Assembly (NCBI GenBank): GCA_016806145.1
Contig: CP063168.1
Location: 62,001-126,000 of the forward strand
DNA: 64,000 nucleotides
Direction: 5' to 3'
Source: Variovorax paradoxus
GTDB lineage: Bacteria > Pseudomonadota > Gammaproteobacteria > Burkholderiales > Burkholderiaceae_C
The notes under the pieces: model-generated
What the model was told of the DNA's origin: nothing
The model's database searches: none
Seen by the model: only the letters and a program-made list of their open reading frames with translations
In this document: in pieces, positions 25,834 through 33,359 of the stretch
Position numbering within the stretch: the stretch's first letter is position 1
Layout: every line of letters starts with the position of its first letter
Translations under genes and position numbers: made by a program

Positions 25834-25859
25834 TCAAGATGGGATGACTGGACGCTCAC
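25834..25859. repeat. Outer right inverted repeat of IS66 element
   Basis: This is the second copy of the right terminus. It is directly followed by the target duplication GGCTATTC, so it is the functional boundary of the inserted unit. Confidence 0.92.
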
Positions 25860-25867
25860 GGCTATTC
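25860..25867. repeat. 8-bp target-site duplication (right) GGCTATTC
   Basis: This matches 22654-22661 exactly and abuts the outer right inverted repeat. Confidence 0.9.
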
Positions 25868-25882
25868 CGTTCGGAGGGAACA

Positions 25883-26089
25883 ATGCCTGAAACTGAAACA
25901 CCCTTGCAGCTCGCCCGACGCCACGTCGTGGACGGTTCTCGCCTCGTTGACGAGCAGGCCGCACGGGTTGCTCGAATGGACCCCGATGGGGACCAAGTAG
26001 GCCCCGCTACAGCCTTACTGGACACGATGAAACAGACGCTCGCCGTATTTGTCGCCGACTTGGCACGCTTGGAGGCCAAGGCCCTCTGA
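25883..26089 (+). CDS. Small hypothetical protein
   Basis: The ATG at 25883 is preceded by GGAGGG five bases upstream, a strong ribosome site. The 68-residue product (MPETETPLQLARRHVVDGSR) is hydrophilic and helical with many Leu/Val heptad positions, and ends ADLARLEAKAL. I do not recognise a family. The IS66 element inserted only 15 bases upstream of the start, so the native promoter has been moved about 3.2 kb away, and expression now depends on any outward promoter in the IS end. Confidence 0.6.
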   Translation: MPETETPLQLARRHVVDGSRLVDEQAARVARMDPDGDQVGPATALLDTMKQTLAVFVADLARLEAKAL

Positions 26090-26325
26090 GGCTCTCGCAC
26101 GAGCTCAGGACGGGTTTCGTACGGATTGCTCAGCCAGTCGTACCTTGAGCAATTCGCCAGATCTGAACGACATGGTTGCTGGCTGCGGATACCACCGTCC
26201 AAGTTTCCATATTCAGAGGACGATTGGCACAATGCCCACTTCCTGACCCTTACAGCTGCGTCCAACGCGGCTTACCGTCTTCAAGTCTCTGCGGTAAGTT
26301 GGTGCGGCGAGAGCAAAAGCATTTG

Positions 26326-26823
26326 ATGGCTATAGGCGCCAAGATTCAAGGCCGAGTAGTTTTTACCCGATACCGTGTCATACTTTCCGGGTCGTGGCGC
26401 GTATTGTCAAGTAATCCGAGTTCTAGGATCCCCGTGCCATCTGACGCTGTACCACCCGCTCGGAACTACACCGCTGCTCTGTGCCCTTGTTCGGCATGTA
26501 CGGTTGGGAAGGTGCCCTGCGTGAGCTGCAACGGGAGCGGCCTCTACCTTACCTATCGAGGCGAAGAGATTCCTTGCCCTTCGTGCTTCGCGGACGGCCT
26601 TGTGGCCTGCAGTGCCTGCCGGGGCACCGGCTTCCAAACATTGATCGCGTCTCGGACATCCGTCGCTGCGCCGGGGCAGGCAGCCGAGACGCCGGACCCG
26701 TCTCCCGAAAATACCAGTCGTCGCACATGTCGCGCGGGCGGTGACAAAGCGCGACTTCGCTCGCCTATGGCAGCAATCCTTGTCGTGATTGCGCTCCTGG
26801 TGCTGCTTGGCACCTTGATCTGA
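26326..26823 (+). CDS. DnaJ-type zinc-finger protein with C-terminal membrane anchor
   Basis: The ATG at 26326 (MAIGAKIQGRVV) is the best start I can see, though it lacks a strong ribosome site; the open frame extends to 26176. The 165-residue product has a Cys-rich centre with CPCSAC, CVSCNGSG, CPSCFADG and CSACRGTG, that is, CxxCxGxG repeats like the zinc-binding module of DnaJ. A single C-terminal hydrophobic helix (AAILVVIALLVLLGTL) would anchor it with the zinc module in the cytoplasm. There is no J domain. Function is unknown. Confidence 0.6.
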   Translation: MAIGAKIQGRVVFTRYRVILSGSWRVLSSNPSSRIPVPSDAVPPARNYTAALCPCSACTVGKVPCVSCNGSGLYLTYRGEEIPCPSCFADGLVACSACRGTGFQTLIASRTSVAAPGQAAETPDPSPENTSRRTCRAGGDKARLRSPMAAILVVIALLVLLGTLI

Positions 26824-27001
26824 CCTACTTTCGCGGCCGTAGGCGCGGGCTCGAGACCCTCTGATCTGCCCGGCTTGATGCGCCGGCCAGAAGCCCTGCA
26901 CGGACGAGCATGAAATCTTACATTTCGCGTGGCGCTTCTTCTCTCGAGATGAGGGCGAGCGGCGAGTCAACCCACCTTCAGCGAAAGCCGTCGCCGGGGG
27001 A

Positions 27002-27032
27002 CTAGACTCCGCAAACGTTGGCGGGAGTCTAG
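27002..27032. other. Inverted repeat CTAGACTCC / GGAGTCTAG
   Basis: A perfect 9-bp stem encloses a 13-base loop. There is no T-run, so it is not a standard terminator. It lies 20 bases before an orphan IS66-like end and may be a leftover of a mobile element. The rest of 26824-27052 shows no gene. Confidence 0.5.
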
Positions 27033-27052
27033 CCGCGTGCGCCTGCCCTCGG

Positions 27053-27078
27053 TCAAGATGGGATGACCTATCGCTTAC
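27053..27078. repeat. Orphan IS66-type terminal repeat
   Basis: TCAAGATGGGATGAC followed by CTATCGCTTAC matches the right terminus of the neighbouring IS66 element at 20 of 26 positions, including the whole first fifteen. No transposase gene is attached. It could be the lost end of the older IS66 copy whose tnpC fragment lies at 21872-22624. Confidence 0.65.
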
Positions 27079-27079
27079 A

Positions 27080-27930
27080 GCCTGGTCTTCCTGCGCGGCG
27101 ATGCGATCACTCGTCGACGTCAGGCCACTGAGCGGTAGGCCATTCGCCGCTATGGCCGCCCATAGTTTCCTTGTGACGAAAATTGGGCAAACAGGCCGGC
27201 TTCGCCTGGATCTGGGACTGCGGCTTCGCGCTGTCGTCAGCTACGCCGTCCCCGACGCCAACATCCTGTCAATGTCCACGCACGTCGAGATGATGCGGGC
27301 CATCGCTTCCACTGACATCCCGTTGATCGCGGACATCGACACCGGCTTCGGCACTGCGGTGAACGTCCACTATGTCGTGCCGCAGTAGGAAGCGGCTGGT
27401 GCCTCGGCCGTCGTGACGGAGGACAAGACCTTTCCGAAGGACACCAGCCCGAGGACCGATTGCCGGCACGAGCTGGTCCGCGTGGAGGAGATCCAGGGCA
27501 AGATCGCGGAGACAGCCGCCGCGCGTGCCTAGAGAGCTTCGCTGATCGCCGGCCTGGGCCAGCAGTGAGCCGTGCGGCACGGCCACGCTTACGAGGAGGC
27601 CGGCGCCAACGCGACACTGATCCGTTCCAGGCAGAAGACGCCCGACGAGATCCTGGCCTTCCTAAAGTCCTGGCCCGGCAAGGTGTCGCTGGTGCTGATG
27701 CCGACCCCGTACGCTCAACTGACCGAGGCCGACATCGCCGCGCTGCCCAGGGTCGGCATCGTCATCAACGGCAACCACGCCATCCGCGCGGCGTCGGCGC
27801 CGTGCGCACGCTTTTCGCCGAGACCCGCAGAAACGGCGGCATTCGCGAGGTAGATGCGGCGCTGCCGTCCGTCATGGAGATTATCGAAATGCAGGGCGAC
27901 GAACGCATGCTAGTCTTGCGCGCCGATTCG
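27080..27930 (+). pseudogene. Decayed isocitrate lyase/PEP-mutase family gene
   Basis: Recognisable pieces occur in different frames: SYAVPDANILSMSTHVEMMR and IPLIADIDTGFGTAVNVHYV (to a stop at 27388), EAAGASAVVTEDKTFPKD next, then RHGHAYEEAGANATLIRSRQ from 27572, INGNHAIRAA, and NGGIREVDAALPSVMEIIE from about 27830. They line up in order along a PEP-mutase/phosphonopyruvate-hydrolase-like protein. DIDTGFG carries the metal-binding Asp residues of the family. At least two frameshifts and stop codons, plus a missing N-terminus, make it non-functional. It starts right at an orphan IS66 end, which probably disrupted it. Confidence 0.75.
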
Positions 27931-28093
27931 CCAGCGCATCACGGCAGCGACTATCGCACACGAAGCATCCGAAGCGCCGGCGTGACGAGGTTGACTATCG
28001 TCCTTGAAGACCGCTCGCAAATAACATCGTCGTCATGCCGATTTGAGAAGGCTGAAGCCTGATACCGCCAGTAGAAAAACCGACGGGCCCATC

Positions 28094-29608
28094 TCATTTC
28101 TGCCTCGACGAATTCCCGCGCGTTAACATCCGTCCCCTGCTAGCGAGTATTTTTCCTCCCTCTTCGTACGTAAGCTGCCCGTTTACGTATACCGCCACGA
28201 CACCGACACTTAGTCGCTCCGGGTCGGCATAAGTCGCGATATCGGCTATGCGTGAGGAGTCGAATATGCAGATGTCGGCATAAGCGCCGCCACGAAGAAC
28301 GCCGCGCTCTTCGATGCGAAAGTTGCGGGCGGTTAGCCCTGTCATCTTGTGCACTGCTTGCTCTAGAGAAAACAGCTTCCGCTCACGCCAATAGTGCGAA
28401 AAAACCCGTGGAAAAGTACCCCATAGACGGGGATGAGGATGTCTGTCGTGTGGCAGACCATCGCTGCCGATCATCGCGCGTGGGTGCGAGACAATTCTCG
28501 CCACGTCTTCCTCATTCATCTGGAAGTAGCTTGCCCCCCCGGGTTGCAGTCTCAGGCAGGCAGTTTTCTGATCGACGTTCCAATCGGCTGCGATATCCGA
28601 CAACAAGCGTCCCGCGCATTCAGGATGTGGATCGCTCCAAGTAAGCATCACATCGATGACACCGTCGACCAAATCCTCTCGTAGCACTGTCGAGCCAGCG
28701 ACGTAAGGATATACGTCGAACGCTAGTTGCTGACGCTCTGCCAAACGATCGATTAGTGGCAATGTCTCCTTGGACCTACCCCACTGCGATGGGCCCGCGC
28801 ACTTATGATGGGAGATGATTAGCGGAATTCCTGCTTCAAACGCACAGTCGCTCGCTTCGTGCATCGCCTCGAGAATTGCGTCCATCTCAGTTCGCATATG
28901 GGTGGCATAGACGCCGCCGTGGCGTGCTACCACATGCGCGAGAGCGGTGACTTCGGAGGCTGGTGCAGGCATCGCCTCGGCATAGAAAAGCCCAGATGAC
29001 AAACCATGTGCGCCATCCGCAAGACATTCGTCAAGAAGTTGGGCCATGCGGATGCGCTCTTCAGCCGTTGCGGCACGCTCGAGGTCATCCATCACGGCGT
29101 ATCGCAACGTCGTGTGACCCACAAGCGCTGCTACGTTCAATGAGGGCTTCGCTTCGGTCACCGCTTCTCTGTATGCCGCCATGGTGGGGTATGCAAATGA
29201 TCCCGGACCAAGCAGCGTCAGAGAAGCCTGAGCCACTTCGGTCTTATAAGGGACAAGCGATATCCCACAATTGCCGGTGATCACTGTAGTTATACCTTGA
29301 GAAACCTTCGCAAGATACGCCGGGTGGTGCAGAACAATCGCATCGTCATGGGTATGGGCGTCGATAAATCCCGGCGCGACAACCAATCCTTCGCAGTTGA
29401 CAAAACCGACCCTATCTTTTTTCACGCCTGACGGTAGCTCATTGCGTAAATCAAGTCCGACCGCCTGTATGCGATCACCGACGATGAGGACGTCACCAAT
29501 CCAAGATTCCTCGCCGCTGCCATCGACAATTCGACCTTTTTCAAGCAATATGGCCTCGGTTTCTCTTGATGCTTCTGATGCCATACTATCCATTGCAGGA
29601 TGCTTCAT
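28094..29608 (-). CDS. N-acyl-D-amino-acid deacylase (D-aminoacylase)
   Basis: This 504-residue amidohydrolase has the metal-binding H85-x-H87 in FIDAHTHDD, the D-aminoacylase-specific Cys ligand C114 in GNCGIS, VGHTTLR, YATHMRTE, SHHKCAG and GSDGLPHDRHPHPR near the C-terminus. The motif set matches N-acyl-D-amino-acid deacylases, which release D-amino acids from N-acylated forms. The upstream genes on the same strand encode an RpiR regulator and a peptide-type binding protein, probably one operon. The released D-amino acid could feed the DauA-like enzyme at 4792, though that is inference. Confidence 0.9.
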   Translation of the reverse strand: MKHPAMDSMASEASRETEAILLEKGRIVDGSGEESWIGDVLIVGDRIQAVGLDLRNELPSGVKKDRVGFVNCEGLVVAPGFIDAHTHDDAIVLHHPAYLAKVSQGITTVITGNCGISLVPYKTEVAQASLTLLGPGSFAYPTMAAYREAVTEAKPSLNVAALVGHTTLRYAVMDDLERAATAEERIRMAQLLDECLADGAHGLSSGLFYAEAMPAPASEVTALAHVVARHGGVYATHMRTEMDAILEAMHEASDCAFEAGIPLIISHHKCAGPSQWGRSKETLPLIDRLAERQQLAFDVYPYVAGSTVLREDLVDGVIDVMLTWSDPHPECAGRLLSDIAADWNVDQKTACLRLQPGGASYFQMNEEDVARIVSHPRAMIGSDGLPHDRHPHPRLWGTFPRVFSHYWRERKLFSLEQAVHKMTGLTARNFRIEERGVLRGGAYADICIFDSSRIADIATYADPERLSVGVVAVYVNGQLTYEEGGKILASRGRMLTRGNSSRQK

Positions 29609-29664
29609 ATTTCTCTTACGTGCGTTGAGTTTTGATTCTAGAAACTGTTTTACCTATCTTGATC

Positions 29665-30567
29665 TCAAGACTCTGTTTCGCCGTTCTCCCAACTCTGCAA
29701 TGGATGGGATCGCGTATCTACGCCTTGGCGCCGGAGTGCTTCACGCACTCCGCGTAGGCGCTGAACTGCGGGCTCGCCAACGAACTGGGCAACGAGAACA
29801 GTAAGAATTTCGATGACCGTGAGGTGAACAAGGTACACGTCAATGCCGACATGCATGACTGAATCGTCCGGCACTGTTAACCCCAACAGCCAATCTGCTC
29901 GCTTCGCAAGCGCAGTGTTGGGTCGTGTAAGTGCGACGAGGCGGGCTCCCTGAGCGCGGGCGATGTCGACAGCATCAATCAACGTCGGCATGCCGCCGAC
30001 GTACGATATGGCGATGACCACTCCTCCTCGTTGTTGAGCTCCTGCTGCTACCTGCTGCAAATGGTAGTCTGCCCATGCGGATGCAGACAAGCCGAGACGG
30101 AACAATCGCGCCTGGAGATCGCTTGCCATGAACCATGACGTGTTTCCCACGCCGACGATGTCGATGTGGGGCGAAACGGCAATAGCTTGCGCGGCCGCTG
30201 CGAGCGTATCCAGATCTATTTGATTGCGGACCCCCGCAACCGATGCGGATGCGCTTCTAACAACGTTATTGACAACATCGGTGGCGCTGTCGTCGATGCT
30301 AACGCGTCGGTGTAAAGGCGAAGCCCCAATTGCCAATTCCTGTGCAAGCGCCAATTTGAACTCACGCAGACCCGCAAAACCGAGATCCCGGCATATTCGC
30401 ATGATTGTTGGGACCGAGCTTCCCGTGTATTCCGCCAGTTGCTTGAAGTTTTCCCTCAAGACGCGATCTGGATCCTCTACGATCGCAGCTAGGATCGTGC
30501 GGCGCGACGGAGACGCCGTATCACGCGCGGCCGCCACCCGTTGTAGCAAGCTAATATTGCGGTTCAT
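29665..30567 (-). CDS. RpiR/MurR-family transcriptional regulator
   Basis: The 300-residue protein has an N-terminal HTH_6 domain (LAEYTGSSVPTIMRICRDLGF, about 45-65) and a C-terminal SIS sugar-isomerase-like domain (VGVGNTSWFMASDLQARLFR, later VVIAISYVGGMPTLIDA). MurR-type members sense amino sugars or phosphorylated sugars. It sits between the binding-protein gene and the deacylase gene with short gaps of 30 and 56 bases, so it is likely co-transcribed with, and controls, this cluster. Confidence 0.9.
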   Translation of the reverse strand: MNRNISLLQRVAAARDTASPSRRTILAAIVEDPDRVLRENFKQLAEYTGSSVPTIMRICRDLGFAGLREFKLALAQELAIGASPLHRRVSIDDSATDVVNNVVRSASASVAGVRNQIDLDTLAAAAQAIAVSPHIDIVGVGNTSWFMASDLQARLFRLGLSASAWADYHLQQVAAGAQQRGGVVIAISYVGGMPTLIDAVDIARAQGARLVALTRPNTALAKRADWLLGLTVPDDSVMHVGIDVYLVHLTVIEILTVLVAQFVGEPAVQRLRGVREALRRQGVDTRSHPLQSWENGETES

Positions 30568-30597
30568 TTCCTCGAGCTTATGTTTGTCTATCGCTAA

Positions 30598-32154
30598 CTA
30601 TTTGCTGATCCGGCTGTTCCAGAAGAACGGCCACACCGCTGGTTTGTAGTTCTCCAATGCGGCACCCCGCGCAGAGAGACTGTTGAATCTGCCGATATTG
30701 ATATATGGCACTTCCTCATAAACCGCCTCCTGCACTTTTCCCCACAACGGGCCGCGCTTTGCGGGGTCGACTTCCCGATTGAATGCTGCAAGTACGGATT
30801 GTTTGGAGGAGGTGTTCCACCAGCCCGGAGCGCCGTCCCCAAGCTGAGGGGGTGACAGCATCGGCTCAGGGAACTGTGGGCTATGACTGAGAAACAGATC
30901 CCAGAGCTTTGAATCATTGCGTCTTTGTACAAGAGTAGCCCAGTCGACGACACTTATTTCAACTTTGAAGCCAGCGCGCTTCAATTGTTCCCCCATTACA
31001 ACGATCATGTTGTAATGAAAGTCGTACTGCCGGCTCGTGAGTATCCTTATCGGTTCGCCTTTATATCCGGCTTTTTGCGCAGCTTCTTTCGCCGCCTTGG
31101 GATTTTGTGTGTTGTAGCGTTCAGTGCCTGCGGTGGAGAAAAAAGGTGATCCTTGGGGGAAGTGATTTCCGCCGGCATTGAAGAATCGCGGATCACCAAA
31201 GCCTGCGGCCAGCATTTCATTTTCTCCAATTGCAAGCTGGAGCGACTGCCGTAATGCTTGACTCGAGGTGACGCCCTCTTTCGTGTTGAATACGAGATAC
31301 GGGAAGCCGAATGATTTCGTAAGAATGGGAAAGGTCTTGCCGCCACTTCTTTCTATGCGACCCAATGCCTCGATCGGGAGCGAATCCGCATAGTCGTATT
31401 GTCCGGCAAGCGCCCCTTCAACTCGAGTATTTGCGTTTGGAATCGGCACGAAGCGGAGCTCTTGAATTAGGGCCTCTCGCTTGCCACCATAGCCGCTCGG
31501 CTCTTCCCTGCGTGCGCTGTAGCGGTCGAATCGTGCAAGGAGCACATAGGCATCCGGTTTACGCTCTTTCAAGACATAAGGGCCGGTTCCTACAAATTCC
31601 CTTAGTGGCATCGCAATGGACTCTTTCGCCATTATTGCGGCCATGCCACTCGGCAATGCAAGCTGTGAAAGCAACGGCGCATAGGGCTGCTTGAGGGCAA
31701 TCTCGACGGTGAGCGGTCCTTTGGTAAATATCTGAGCCACCTCTTTTCCGACCGCCCTGCCGCGGGGCGAGTGCTCTATCCACCGCTGAAGGCTAGCGAC
31801 AACGTCATTCGCGTTCAACTCACGACCGTTATGCAGCGCCACGTTTTTTCTTAGCGTGATGCTATAGCTCCGACCATCAGGGCTAATTGCCGGCTCTCCC
31901 TCAGCCAGCATCGGCACAACCTTCAAGTTCTCGTCGAAGGTATAGAGCGTTTCATAGACGTGTTGGATGATGGTTCCAACAAGGTCGGCCGTGGACACCG
32001 CAGGGTCCAGCGTCTGCGGTTCACCAATCATTGCCAACGTTGCGAAGCTGCGCGGTTCGGCCTTCGCGCTCAATGCACCTAGTCCAGCGGCGGCAAGGGC
32101 GACTGCGGAAGCTACAAAAGTGCGTCGCTGGAGTTTGTTAGTGAGGACAAACAT
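30598..32154 (-). CDS. Peptide-type ABC transporter substrate-binding protein (SBP_bac_5)
   Basis: The start at 32154 (MFVLTNKLQRRTFVAS) is chosen because GGAG lies nine bases upstream; an in-frame ATG nine codons earlier lacks one. The 518-residue protein has a signal of the twin-arginine kind (QRRTFVASAVALAAAG) and SBP_5 landmarks: EPQTLDPAVS, FDENLKVVPMLAEGEPAISP, VALHNGRELNANDVVASL and GTGPYVLKE. Such proteins bind di- and oligopeptides. No matching permease or ATPase genes are in the window, so it either works with a distant transporter or is an orphan. Confidence 0.88.
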   Translation of the reverse strand: MFVLTNKLQRRTFVASAVALAAAGLGALSAKAEPRSFATLAMIGEPQTLDPAVSTADLVGTIIQHVYETLYTFDENLKVVPMLAEGEPAISPDGRSYSITLRKNVALHNGRELNANDVVASLQRWIEHSPRGRAVGKEVAQIFTKGPLTVEIALKQPYAPLLSQLALPSGMAAIMAKESIAMPLREFVGTGPYVLKERKPDAYVLLARFDRYSARREEPSGYGGKREALIQELRFVPIPNANTRVEGALAGQYDYADSLPIEALGRIERSGGKTFPILTKSFGFPYLVFNTKEGVTSSQALRQSLQLAIGENEMLAAGFGDPRFFNAGGNHFPQGSPFFSTAGTERYNTQNPKAAKEAAQKAGYKGEPIRILTSRQYDFHYNMIVVMGEQLKRAGFKVEISVVDWATLVQRRNDSKLWDLFLSHSPQFPEPMLSPPQLGDGAPGWWNTSSKQSVLAAFNREVDPAKRGPLWGKVQEAVYEEVPYINIGRFNSLSARGAALENYKPAVWPFFWNSRISK

Positions 32155-33000
32155 GTAGGTCTCCGTTTTTGATTGAAACAAAATTTCTGCCGGAGTGAGT
32201 TTTGCAGTAAGCGCCGGCAGTGAAGGTAAGGGTAAACCCTTGACTTCTCATGAAAGCTGAAAAAACATTTCATGACTGGTCGTTTGCACCGCTCCCGCGG
32301 GTGCTACCCAGACGAGCAGGATTCGGGTTCAGGGCCCGTTCTCTCTTGAGGCTCCGTGCATCGGGCGAGGGCGTCTGAAGCGGGCTACCCAGCCTAGAGA
32401 GCGACGTTGTGGTAGTGACGGCCGGCTGATCCCCGCGAGCGTCCGCTGGGGGCACGTTGCCTGAGGTCAACCAGCGTAAGGCGCGACCCGGCAGGCCTTC
32501 GGCCGCCGCATTGCATGCTCTTTTCCCATCCCACCGAGCTGAGGCATCTGCTCAGAAGATTGATCGTCAGGTCTGATCAATCAAGAAGAATATTTAACTT
32601 GTCGCGTGTAATCACCACTCCTAACATCTGCCTCCGATCACGCTGCAAGAGAAGGATGTTGGCTCATGGGACGAGAACTAAACCTGCATTGGCTGCTGTG
32701 GGCCCCGGTGGCTGTCATCACGTCCCGGAAGGACGAATTAGAGGTACTCGAGGCATCCCCCCCGTAGCCGCTGGCAGCACAAAAGCCTAAAGCTGCGAAC
32801 GGTGCATGCACGCTCGTGCCTACGCAGTGATCGACTATCGCGTAGCTGTCGGATCCCTCATTTCGAACTCTGATGGCGCGGTCCTGCTTCCGGCATTGAG
32901 CCACGCTGATCGAGTTGGCGAGTTTGACTGCTGACAAGTCAGAGGCTGACGAAAGTAGCTTGGGTCCCGTTTGTCTGGATTGACTAAAAAGGTGTTTCGA
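32155..33000. other. Long intergenic region with an inverted repeat
   Basis: No convincing gene is visible in this 846-base stretch between the divergent binding-protein and AtuA operons. It should hold both promoters. GATTGATC-n9-GATCAATC (32558-32565 and 32575-32582) is a perfect 8-bp inverted repeat with spacing typical of a dimeric regulator site. Confidence 0.5.
32558..32582. promoter_or_regulatory. Inverted repeat GATTGATC / GATCAATC, possible operator
   Basis: Perfect 8-bp arms are separated by 9 bases. It lies about 420 bases before the first gene of the AtuA array. The controlling regulator is not encoded next to it. Confidence 0.4.
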
Positions 33001-33359
33001 TGAAAACCATTCCGCTGCGCGAGGTTGCGCACTCCCGTTCGGGGGAGAAAGGCAACAGCTCAACCATATCGGTAATAGCATATGAGATGGAGGACTATTC
33101 GACATTGCTGGAGCAGGTCACCGTCGATGCCGTGCGAAAAATCTTTGATCCGATTGCCAAGGGTGAGATTCAACGCTACGAAGTGCCTCGCATAGGTGCG
33201 CTCAATTTCGTGCTCGATGAGGTTTTGGAAGGCGGCCGCTCTCGTACCCTCGGCTTCGAGGAGTCCGGAAAGGCTTTGTCCTCGTTGATGCTGCAGGTGC
33301 CTATCACAGTAGCCGACGGCTACCAGGGCCGCGCAAGCAAGGCTGAAGGTGTGCGATGA
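33001..33359 (+). CDS. AtuA-like ferredoxin-fold domain protein
   Basis: This 119-residue protein begins LREVAHSRSGEKGNSSTIS, followed by RYEVPRIGALNFVLDEVLEGG and SGKALSSLM. These match the C-terminal AtuA-like domain that in many acyclic-terpene-utilisation proteins is fused after the DUF1446 domain. Here it is a separate gene placed upstream of the DUF1446 gene, sharing a 4-bp ATGA overlap. It presumably forms a complex with that partner. Biochemical function of the family is not established. Confidence 0.8.

Larger units (their letters stand above)
22662..25859 (-). mobile_element. Complete IS66-family insertion sequence with a doubled right end
   Basis: The element is bounded by 26-bp perfect inverted repeats, GTGAGCGTCCAGTCATCCCA at its left end (22662-22687) and the complement at 25753-25778, repeated at 25834-25859. 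It carries tnpA, tnpB and tnpC plus a fourth ORF, all read from right to left. The 8-bp duplication GGCTATTC flanks 22661 and 25860, so the outer copy of the right end defines the inserted unit. It landed between a decayed IS66 fragment and the small gene at 25883. Confidence 0.93.
25698..25859. repeat. 81-bp perfect tandem duplication of the IS66 right end
   Basis: 25698-25778 and 25779-25859 are identical 81-bp blocks, each ending in the terminal repeat. Each contains the hairpin GAATCCAC-n10-GTGGATTC (25701-25726 and 25782-25807). CAC occurs at each boundary, so the duplication could have formed by slippage between CAC microhomologies. The block is 27 codons long and open in one plus frame, but I see no reason to think it is translated. 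Confidence 0.95.

Noticed and set aside
27002..27032. Hairpin as an integron attC site
   Set aside because: No GTTRRRY core sites or integrase nearby; only a simple 9-bp stem.
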